Shown here: in pieces, positions 36,451 to 45,269 of the stretch
How the letters are laid out: every line of letters starts with the position of its first letter
Numbering within the stretch: position 1 is the stretch's first letter
Assembly: GCA_034769895.1 (NCBI GenBank)
Contig: CM068367.1
Span: 110,530,654-110,594,653 of the forward strand
Direction: 5' to 3'
DNA length: 64,000 nucleotides
From: Magicicada septendecula
Lineage: Eukaryota; Arthropoda; Insecta; Hemiptera; Cicadidae
Notes under the pieces: model-generated
The model's input: the letters and a program-made list of their open reading frames with translations, nothing else
Told to the model about the DNA's origin: nothing
Database searches by the model: none
Program-made: the position numbers and the translations under genes

Positions 36451-37137
36451 GGCGCGTGCTTGCATCAACTGTACGTGGCGCCATCGTTGCATCAAGATAC
36501 ATTGCTTGCTGTACTACAGTATTTGGTTCCACCAGTGAGGCGCACAGTTAAACAAGGAGTTTTTGTGACCTTGAGGCAAACCTACAACAGATTCTCAACG
36601 AATGAACGTTCGGAGGATGAAGCGCTATCACCGAGTTACTCTGCCGTTGGTATGGATATAGAATGTGTACGGAACAAGCCATGACCGTGTAGATAACAAT
36701 AAGTATTCATAATAAATTTCGACGAAGCCAGTGAAGAATAAAATTTCTATGATACGGTAAGAAGAGCACCATAAAGTAGAAGAAAAATGGAGTGGAAGGA
36801 TGCGGATCGGACTGTGCAGAGAAAAACGTGGAGATCTACATTAATCAACGTTTCAAGTCGCACAATCTTCATTTGAGATAGAACCTTACTCCTCTGTCTT
36901 CTCTTGAAACATTGGATGTAGACGCTCTCTGTGCGTTTTCCTAGCTCTCTGCCTCCTCATTTTAATAGCTGTTTAACGAGAAGCAAATTTACGTTTGATG
37001 CATTTTTTTAACTACATTTCTATGCTGCAAACGACAGGCTTTCTTTAACGGTGGCGCAACTGGTGACTGATTCATTTTTGTCCCATAATACGGTAAAACC
37101 ACCAAGTTTGCCACCAGTGGCCTAGTCTAATAGAGGC
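36451..37137. other. Unassigned intergenic DNA
   Basis: A 74-codon open frame at 36460-36684 has no recognised motif. Nothing else is seen. Confidence 0.4.
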
Positions 37138-37778
37138 CTTAGGTCGTTGACGGCAGACAGATGTAAAGCCACGTAATATAAGTATAAAAAGGCATCCCCT
37201 TTCATTATTAGATTGCATTAAGGTCAACAATTGCGATGAGCGAGACATGTGGTTAGAATGGAATCTATAAAAATTTCATAAAGAGGGCTCATTGACAGAT
37301 TGGAAGGGTGAAGTCGGGTACTATTCCTAGAAGAAGTAACAAGAGAATATCGATAATGTTGCGAGAAACTACGGAAACTATGAAATTTTAAACACGAAGC
37401 ACTAGACAGACGTATATATGTAAAACGGAAGTAGGCGGGGGCTCAAAACGTACTGTAGAGCCGCAAACGAAGGGTGCAGAGATGCAGAGAGAGTTCCATA
37501 ACGAAATCTGAGGTGCAGTTCTACGGTACAACACAGTGTAAAAACCTGACAGCCGATCATGAGCGGTGGAACGCTCGGAACCAACAGAAGAATTACGCTC
37601 ACTTAAAGGTATTGCATGGGTATTGCCTATAGAGAACAGTAGGCGGTAACCGGTTACTGTCTCGCTTACACACTATCTCTCCCACACACACATACTGTGA
37701 CAACTGTAAGCTCAACATCAGAGACGTAACGACTGACTAGCACGAACTAGACACTGTAATGGAAGTAGTGATTTTTTC

Positions 37779-37779
<1 letters not shown>

Positions 37780-37827
<48 letters not shown>
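37780..37827 (+). repeat. (GA)n microsatellite
   Basis: About 24 AG units with one interruption near 37787. Confidence 0.95.
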
Positions 37828-37833
<6 letters not shown>

Positions 37834-37912
37834 CATATCATCATTAAAGGTAATTTAAAAGATACTCCAACGTTTTTCAATTGATTATAGATAATTAGAC
37901 GTGAGGAGCAAG

Positions 37913-37984
37913 TCCTCGGTAGTATAGTGGTCAGTATCCCCGCCTGTCACGCGGGAGACCGGGATTCGATTCCCCGCCGGGGAG
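37913..37984 (+). tRNA. tRNA-Asp (GTC), copy 6, B-box variant
   Basis: One substitution from copy 1: G to A at position 53 of the T stem (GGGATTCGATT instead of GGGGTTCGATT). This breaks the nearly invariant G53-C61 pair and weakens the Pol III B box. Anticodon GTC at 37946-37948. The remainder folds normally. May be poorly transcribed. Confidence 0.75.
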
Positions 37985-38110
37985 GAGGTAACATTTTATT
38001 TTTATAAGCATTTGTAAACGTAATGAGGTGTAAAATTTCAATAAATGAAGTTGTATAATAATTTTATTATTATATTTATTTTATCCAGGTAACAGGCAAC
38101 GGCAGATACA

Positions 38111-38604
38111 AATCTTGTTTCATCTGTCTTGTAGTCAACGTTACAGCCCGGTAATAGCTGAAGTAATGAAACCCAACTACGTATTACGTATTACTGTACA
38201 CATTAGCCTTACTATATACTTTTATAAAGTAGCAAAAATTCAGCATGCCCTGTACAGTATACACTTCTTATACAGAGTATTTTGAAAATAATATTTGTAT
38301 TTTTGCTACTGAAAATACAAAATTTACAATTCACCAATATTAAGATCGAAGTAAAGTTTACTATTATCACAATATCGATAGTGTCTATCAATAGAATAGA
38401 GAACTTCTTACCAAGCATTAGGGAGGCACGTTAATTTCAAAGTGCAGGACATTTTAACATGATAGTGTTTTTAGGCTGGGGATCATTCCACAAAATGCGT
38501 GATGCGTCATCGAAAAATGTGACGGTTCCACACTTTCGATTCCCCACAGTCTAGAATTCTTTTGTGTACATCCTTCGATGTTTCGGTTTCGTCGAAATTA
38601 TTTA
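38111..38604. other. Unassigned intergenic DNA
   Basis: AT-rich, nothing recognised. Confidence 0.4.
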
Positions 38605-38632
38605 TGCGCGCGCGCGCGCGTGTGTGTAGGGG

Positions 38633-38682
<50 letters not shown>

Positions 38683-38704
38683 GGAGAGAGAGAGAGAGAG
38701 AGAG
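38605..38704 (+). repeat. Compound (CG)n-(TG)n-G-run-(GA)n microsatellite
   Basis: GCGC at 38605-38620, a short TG stretch, seven G residues, then GA repeats to 38704 with two interruptions. The alternating CG part is Z-DNA-prone. Confidence 0.95.
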
Positions 38705-38865
38705 ATTTTTTTCTTAAAGTAATTGTCATATATACTTCACTATATTATTTTGTATATCATTAACAATTATTTGTTGTATACAGGAGATATTCCTAAATGT
38801 GATGGAGGACAACAGCTACATTCGCTGATTAGACTTCTTTACTAGCTACTGGGTTTAGTATAAAA

Positions 38866-39480
38866 GCAGCCACAGACGGTCTACAATCAGCAGTTGAGTA
38901 CGTCATTAGATGGACAAAAAAATGACACATCAAGCTGAACGAAACCCATATCAATTTCAGCAACAGGCAAATGGATTATTTACCAGTCGTAATTGATCAA
39001 CAAAAAATTCCACACGAAAGCTCAGTGAAGTACTAGGGCATGACACTGGATGCCAAACTTATGTATAGAAAGTACATGTTAAGAAGAATCGGGAAGAACA
39101 TGGATTAAAATTGAAGACAATCTGGTGGGTACTTGGAAGACACTGTGAGCTGTCCCTGCGTAACATGCTGTTGATATGTAAACAAGTCTTGAAACTAGTT
39201 TGAGTGTATGGTGTACAGCTTTGGGATTGTACTAAGAAATTTAATATTACAATAATTTATACTCCTCAAAATAAGGTTCTTCGCAGTATTGTACGTAAGA
39301 AATGATGACATCCATCGGACCTGAAAATGCCTACGGTTGCTGACGAGATTGCTGAACGAATTCCTATAACGTGATTGGTGATTGGCGGAGATTCTTATAC
39401 ACGCTTTTACTCCCACGACATATATTAAACGTAGAGTCGCTTATTCAACGGTTGCAATCTAGTGGAGCCTTAAAAGAAGC
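38866..39480 (+). pseudogene. Jockey-clade LINE RT C-terminal relic
   Basis: Plus-strand pieces: D-G-L-Q-S-A-V-E-Y-V near 38877-38905, then K-L-N-E-T-H near 38930, Y-x-G-M-T-L-D-A-K-L near 39033-39060, a K-Q-V/L-K-L-V-W-V-Y-G-V-Q-L-W-D block near 39182-39228 in other frames, and N-D-D-I-H-R near 39300. The order Y-L-G-(V/M)-x-L-D-x-(K/R)-L, then Y-G-x-Q-L-W-G, then R-N-x-x-(I/L)-H-x-D is characteristic of jockey-type RT C-termini. Very many stops; old. Confidence 0.72.
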
Positions 39481-39860
39481 ATCTTGCATTCCTTAATGCA
39501 TAAAATACTCTCCAAGCAGGACATAGATTTTTATATGGATAGAACGCCTATGGCTTCTATCTAAAGGATCTGATGTTTCATTTAGTGCCTATCAGCTTTA
39601 AACATCGAGCAAATTAAAACTCAATAATTGTTAGGGAACTAGAAACTTAAAAGCGGCTTTTTGAGAGTTCCAAACCAGCCTTTTTAGACAGAAACTTCGG
39701 TGTTTCCAAGAAAAATTATATTAATTATTATTACATTAATTTTCACATAACTCATAGTGACTACGTTCCTTAACATTCTAAGGCAGCGGTTATTTTTCGA
39801 ACTCTGTACGCTAAGTTACTTGCATAGGCCTATTCGTTACGGAATCAGCTTAACGCATAT
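39481..39860. other. Unassigned intergenic DNA
   Basis: No recognised feature; target region of the hAT at 39869. Confidence 0.4.
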
Positions 39861-39868
39861 CTTTCACT

Positions 39869-40967
39869 CAGGGCAGGATTAAGGTATCTTGACGCCCTAG
39901 GCTAATTATATTTTATCGCCCCCCTCACCACCCATAGGCTACTCTTACGTTTATTTCCAAGGGGCTGAATGAAGCTTTAAACACTCTACAATATATTTCT
40001 TAGTTAGGAATATTTCAAATATCTACTGTTTTTGGAAATAGTCTCAAGAATTGAAAACTGAGGCTATTTTTCAGAGATTGTTTTAGAGTTACACCATTTG
40101 TAGTTTGCATGGCTTTTATAAGGAAAAGATTAACTAAGTAGTTACAGAATTATAACAGTTTTATTAAGGGTACATTAACATCGTGCATTATTAAGGGTAC
40201 ATTATTATTGTGTATTTAACATCATTTACACAAAGAATACAATCAGTTAAATATCTTGTGGATTTGTTAAGACTCATGTAAAGTTCAAGCTAGATTATTT
40301 TTTCTCGCTTTAGATTGAGCAAACGTTTTAATCATCTCACTGAAATCAAGTCCTTGCAGAAAGTCACTTTCAATGAACAAGAGGGCTACACTAGTAAGTT
40401 TATCCTGGCGCAAATTTGAGCGCAAATAATTATTCACCCTCTTCAAAGCTGAAAACGATATTTCGCCACTGCAGTTAGTGACGGGCATAGTAAGAAAAAT
40501 GCGCAAAGCTATCTCAACATTAGGAAACATTGATTCTAAGTTAAGCGTTTTCAAAAAATTCAACAGTGGCTTTGCTTCAGATCGCTTTTTCTTCTTTTCT
40601 TCTCCTTCTTGTTCTGGGTTGACAGGTCTATAGTCAATGGGTGGAGGTGGATGGAATAGATAACGTGTTCGGCAATTCCACGAAAGTCGGGCGGCGGCAT
40701 AGTTCTATGAACGCCGGCCGCCGATGACTCATAACCCGAGAAAACAGTTTGGAAAGCACTTCTGTTATTTATATACAGTTTTACCATAATTTCTCGCAAA
40801 CAGGCGCCTGTGTTCAAAATGAATGTGTTACAAATTATCATTGTAATTTATTGCCAATTTTACATTTTGCTGTAAAATTTTATTATTTTTTAGCTAAAAC
40901 TTTGCGCCCCCCAAAGTGCCGCCCCCTAGAATACAGCCTAGTCAGCCTGATGGTTAATCCGCCCCTG
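39869..40967 (-). mobile_element. hAT element, internally deleted, 1,099 bp
   Basis: The left end CAGGGCAGGATTAA and the right end, reverse-complemented, CAGGGGCGGATTAA match at 12 of 14 positions. A perfect 8-bp target duplication CTTTCACT is at 39861-39868 and 40968-40975. Both subterminal regions carry GCCC(C)CC stretches. A transposase C-terminus is encoded on the minus strand. Too short for a full transposase, so it is a deletion derivative that would need a transposase in trans. Confidence 0.92.
40285..40620 (-). pseudogene. hAT transposase C-terminal dimerisation fragment
   Basis: Minus-strand 40563-40285 encodes 92 residues, and the frame appears open upstream to about 40620. It reads P-V-T-N-C-S-G-E-I-S-F-S-A-L-K-R-V-N-N-Y-L, then R-S-N-L-R-Q-D-K-L and A-L-L-F-I-E. 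This is the hAT C-terminal dimerisation pattern (P-V-T/S...E-R-S-F-S-x-L-K-x-I-K-x-Y-L-R-x-x-M-x-x-x-R-L-x-x-L-A). A K-K-x-R-K basic stretch precedes it. The DNA-binding and catalytic domains are deleted. Confidence 0.85.
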
Positions 40968-40975
40968 CTTTCACT

Positions 40976-41506
40976 TATCCTTTGGTTTTCTTGATTCAGT
41001 TTCAACTGACCTTCCCAAAAATCAGACTGTAGCCAATTTGTTTATATTAAGGTTTCGACCTACAAACCCTGTCAGGCTGTAGGTGAATAGTCTTACAAAA
41101 GTGCGATTCTTATTTATTATTTACTATTTATTATTTATTATTCTTATTCTTATTTACTTCACGTTCTTTCCCTCGTAACGTAGGTACTTATAAGTAACAA
41201 CCATATGGTTACAGTTGGTGTCAGTATGACTGGAAAATTATTCATACCGGCAGGGATTGAGTCAAAATCAAAAACAAAAACAAGAACTCTTATTTCCAAC
41301 AGAAAGCGCAGTTCTGCACTATCTGTAAAGTCAGCAACAAATTTTTGAGATGCAATGATTAGCAAGGAACAGTCGACACGGAACAGACCTAGTGATTGTT
41401 GTCAGTCATCCAGAAAACTCTTCAAGCAGCAGTAACAATCTGTCTTCCCAAAAGCGTTGTGGTGATGAGGGATAGTTCCGAGCACACGCCCAAACTATAT
41501 TGCTCT
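40976..41506. other. Unassigned intergenic DNA
   Basis: Contains TTATTTATTATT-type simple sequence at about 41112-41155; otherwise nothing recognised. Confidence 0.4.
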
Positions 41507-41750
41507 CAAACGCCATCACGTCGGCAACGTTTCGATTCTCCATCGGGAATCTTCCTTTGGCCGCCAGAAAGCGACAGAGTTGCTTCTACCTGATACAGGT
41601 ATCGGGTATTGTTCGGCGTACATCTGCCGCTATTGTATTCTTACGCTCTGTCGCATTCTGGCGGCCTGAAGAAGATTCTCGATGGGGAATCAAAACGTTG
41701 CCGACGTGATGGCCTTTCATAGCAACCGTCCACGGCCTAACAGCCCGGTT
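41507..41750. mobile_element. Foldback hairpin repeat, third version
   Basis: Arms 41507-41575 and about 41647-41719 are inverted copies (CGCCATCACGTCGGCAACGT against ACGTTGCCGACGTGATGG, and TCTGTCGC against GCGACAGA), around a ~70-nt loop. Right of the right arm is GTCCACGGCCTAACAGCCCG, the terminal block of the 15.6- and 23.3-kb hairpins, though the arms share little sequence with them. The left terminal block is missing or decayed. Confidence 0.72.
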
Positions 41751-42380
41751 TATATATATTATATATGTATATGTATATATATATATTTCAGTATATTGAC
41801 ACTGGCCGTGCAAGCTTTACACAAAAGTTATATGACTCTCAATCCTTTTCGAAAGAAATATTTTTCAGCTCCTACTAGAGAAATTACTGCACACTGGTTT
41901 ATTTGGTAATACGTTCATTCGTACCATCGTAGATATATAGTATACCAGTAAAAACTGATGAATAAGACAGATCACGGAGCTAACATTGCTTAAAATCCAA
42001 ACAACGCTGTTGGACCTGAAATTCATAAGTGCTGTATTGACTGTAGAAGGAAATACTGTACAGTAGAAGGAAACTGTGTTTGATATGTGTTACAGACAAA
42101 TATGGGGCGTATAAGATGTCAATAGATTTAACGTTGAAAATAAATTACTGTACATGATAAAATATGTAGGCCTATATCGTAAGACAATAACCCCTGATTA
42201 CTGAATATGCCATAAAATTCTATAGGTAAGTTTTAATCTTCCAATATTTTTTATCGTCTACTTATTGACCAGTTCCTCCTCATCGTCCCTCACTGTCAAT
42301 AAGTCCAGCGAAGTTCTTAAAGTTCCGTCCGGTTTTAACAGGAAGTTGGTGACCATCCACTTTGGGGAACGTCGTAGTAA
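41751..42380. other. Unassigned DNA with (TA)-rich start
   Basis: TA-rich simple sequence at about 41749-41790. The rest is unassigned and forms the left flank of the LTR element. Confidence 0.4.
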
Positions 42381-42385
42381 ACAAC

Positions 42386-44699
42386 TGTAACGAGCAGAAA
42401 ATTTAAAATTTTTCAAATTTTCACCTCGAAGGAGTGCGTTCACACGAGGCGGTGTCAACGACTTATAGTTGACGCAATAAATAAACCGTAATGAGAAGAT
42501 GTCAGAGCAGCGTCGCTAACTTGACAATAGAAAGACGTTAAGTTCGATCCGACTATAGAAATTGGTTGCACAAGATGACAGGGAAAGTTTAGTTCAGAAT
42601 TATTGCTCACTACAGCTGTAACAATGCAGGCGAGGACATTCACACTCGTACTGAGAAATGTGGCAGATGTTCGACCATGTTACGTCAGTATACGATAGAC
42701 GACAAAAAGAGTGAAACTACATGTTACAATGGAACGGATGCACTGCACCTTAAGAAACAATACTGAGGGATAGATCAGACAAAAACTCAAGTCATGTTAC
42801 GCAGCTGGAGTTATCGTCTAAGTGACAGACAGAATTTACGAGTGGAAAGTTGGGGTGACTTCACTAGCCAGCAGATGTCCAAAATTATTAATAGCTACAA
42901 AAAAGGGGTATGACACAAGACAATACGCCGGGAGAACCGAGAGTACAGATAATGGCAATCTAGAGAAACACTGAGTTTACTTCAGACAATAGGTTGATGG
43001 ACAAGTCTATTATAGCCATAGTTTCTACGAAAAGGGTCAACGTTCGACAGAGCAAAATCGGGGGATGTCTAAGAACCTATCAGATGCCTAAAGCCATGGA
43101 GAAAACTGGTAGGGAGGATTGTTTCCATAGCAACAGAAACGAAGAGCCTATCGGAAGAACGATGACGTAGGATCTTGACATAGTGGGACAAAATATTCCA
43201 AGAAAACTCAAAACTGACCAATCACGAATAAAGAAGGCGTAAACAGCGCCAGGGACAAAATTTTGAGTAGGGACGAATTAATAAAACTATCTGTCCAAGA
43301 CGGGGACGAGACCAGTATTACTTTAAATTTTCACGAGTTTACTTTAAATTCGGAGCCAGTATCATTTCAATTTTCAAAACGGTTTACTCTAATTGTTCGG
43401 AGTCAGTTTTACTCTAAGTTCACAAGAGTATATTAATCGTTCGGAGATAACTCAAGTTCGGGAGTTAGTACGTCAACGCGTAATTTAGAAGACTTAGTGA
43501 AACCTTCATGTCACGATAGTCAGACTTAGTAAACTTTTAATAGTGAATTTCGAAGTGCGATGTAACGGACTTAGATAAGAATTATTCAAAGTGAACAATC
43601 AGATCGTTACACGAACAGATATCACCACATATGTAATATACTAAACAGTTGAACTTAATTCAGTGTTACTACACCTTGTTAACACCATAAAGAACATGAA
43701 AACATTAAACTAATTAATCAATCACACGAATATTTGATAAAGCAGTGATAGAAGTGGAACTAGACATGTACATTAACGTTAAAACGAACACACAACATAC
43801 ATCGTAAGATGAAGTATTTAATTGAACACTAAACATCAACTATACACATAAACCTACGCCAACGCGAGTGACCGGAAGAGTGTGTGCAAGTGTTTGTGAT
43901 AACAACGACATTCAACGAGATGTGTCTTCATGTCATCCTCATCACTGGGACTGGACTTCACCAAAGACTAATGGATATTTCATAAATCAAGTAACCATTA
44001 TTTTAATCATTACTATTTAGTTACTTCTACTGACCTGATTCTTTCAAAGAATTCATCCCTGAGAAAATTATTAATAAACGCAATGAATAAATCAGAATTA
44101 AAACGTAATTAATGAATATATTAACAAAGAACTATCTGGGATTAATGAACGCATTAATAAGTAGAATATGAATTGTTATCTTATTTGATTTATATATGTA
44201 TGTATGTTTTCTTTGTTTCAGCACATATTAAAACATGAATTTGTTCTTATAAAATATGTATGTATTACAGGTACATCGACGTATCATATGTACGATTATA
44301 ATTTATTGTGAATGATAAATAAACTAGTAATGTAAGTTGATCCTATATATGCGTTTATTATTACCAAATACAACCCAGATATTAACTTAAATTTTGAAGG
44401 AAATATAAAGTAAAATTTTAAGAGTTTCTTTTGCTCAGTAAAGTAAATGAATTGACAACATTAATTTGTTAAATGATATCAAGTATTTTGTTCATGAATA
44501 ACCAGAGTAGTCATACATTGTATTAAATGGCTGCATAACGCGCGGCATAAAAGTAATTAATTAATGCAAGTAACTGCATATTATCCATTGCAAATAAATA
44601 TTAATACATTTATCATTATATTAAATGGCACCCAAAGTACGTAGGATGTTATAAATCAATTATATCGATTTAATATCATTATTAATATAAATTTATTAT
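42386..44699 (+). repeat. 5' LTR
   Basis: Begins TGTAACGAGCAG. Its last bases TTTATTAT align with TTTATAAT of the 3' LTR. It ends in AT rather than the usual CA; the boundary is set by the target duplication and by loss of homology. AT-rich, A-biased on this strand, no open frame. The start-site and polyadenylation site are not assigned. Confidence 0.93.
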
Positions 44700-44706
44700 A
44701 TATAAA

Positions 44707-44717
44707 TGGCGCCCAAC
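44707..44717 (+). other. Primer-binding site, tRNA-Lys type
   Basis: TGGCGCCCAAC, seven bases after the LTR, is complementary to the conserved 3' end GTTGGGCGCCA of metazoan tRNA-Lys(CUU). Eleven consecutive bases match; the following seven do not. Confidence 0.75.
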
Positions 44718-44852
44718 CGCACGGCATAATACGTAGTAACAAAGATAGTTAAAACATACAGCTTTGGCAAAGAACAGGCAGTAGAAGAAGTAGATAAAGT
44801 ATCGTTATAGAATTAGAAATAAGATAAGTATTAGTGTTATAAGTCAGTTTGA

Positions 44853-45269
44853 ATGATTACGCGTAGGAAGGCAAAAATGGCGAGCAATTCCGATAGCGTA
44901 GAATTCGACGTTAATAACCAGTTAGGTACGGTAAATACGGAAGATAATACTACACCTAGCGAACCAAGTAGCGCTGTAGAGAGTCCAGAAGATAGGGCGC
45001 GAGGACAGACATCAAAACCAGAAGATGTAAGTCTACAAATGTTGATGGAATTCATCCGTCAACAGGGCGGAAAACAAGAAGAGAATATCAAATTAATTAG
45101 TGAGAAATTAGATAAGCAGAAGGAAGAACAAGAAGAAAATAGTAGATTAATTAGTGAAAAACAAGAAGAAAGTAACAAATTAATTAGTGAAAAGCTCGAC
45201 CAGCATAAGGAAGAGATGAAACGTCAGACAGCAGAACTTGATTACGCAGATAAGGTCCGAGATACGTGA
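44853..45269 (+). CDS. gag: Retrotransposon Gag N-terminal segment
   Basis: 138 codons from an ATG about 150 bp behind the LTR; a second ATG at residue 9 (44877) is possible. The start is acidic and low-complexity (residues 10-55). Then comes a strongly charged heptad-like region repeating K-L-I-S-E-K-L/Q three to four times (about residues 75-125), predicted coiled coil. It has no zinc knuckle. The frame stops at 45267-45269, while the continuation of the same coiled coil is in the next frame from about 45238. This is therefore the first part of one Gag, separated by a shift. Role: structural protein of the virus-like particle. Confidence 0.8.
   Translation: MITRRKAKMASNSDSVEFDVNNQLGTVNTEDNTTPSEPSSAVESPEDRARGQTSKPEDVSLQMLMEFIRQQGGKQEENIKLISEKLDKQKEEQEENSRLISEKQEESNKLISEKLDQHKEEMKRQTAELDYADKVRDT

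Larger units (their letters stand above)
37138..38110 (+). repeat. tRNA-Asp duplication unit 4, interrupted upstream
   Basis: The 5' flank phrase CTTAGGTCGTTGACGGCAGA is at 37138, but the tRNA starts only at 37913. About 740 bp therefore separate flank and gene, where unit 3 has about 10. The 3' flank (37985-38110) matches unit 3, including GGTAACAGGCAACGGCAGAT against GAGTAATAGGCTACGGTAGA. The extra 740 bp contain a TATAAAAAGG at about 37174 and a (GA)n tract at 37780-37827, but no recognised element. Confidence 0.7.

Noticed and set aside
38869..38876. TATAAAAG as a promoter
   Set aside because: It lies at the start of a jockey RT reading (I-K-A-A-x-D-G-L-Q) and is coding-derived.
42455..42643. 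62-codon minus-strand frame present in both LTRs (also 50838-51026)
   Set aside because: Shared only because the LTRs are duplicates; it has no motif and is antisense to the element.
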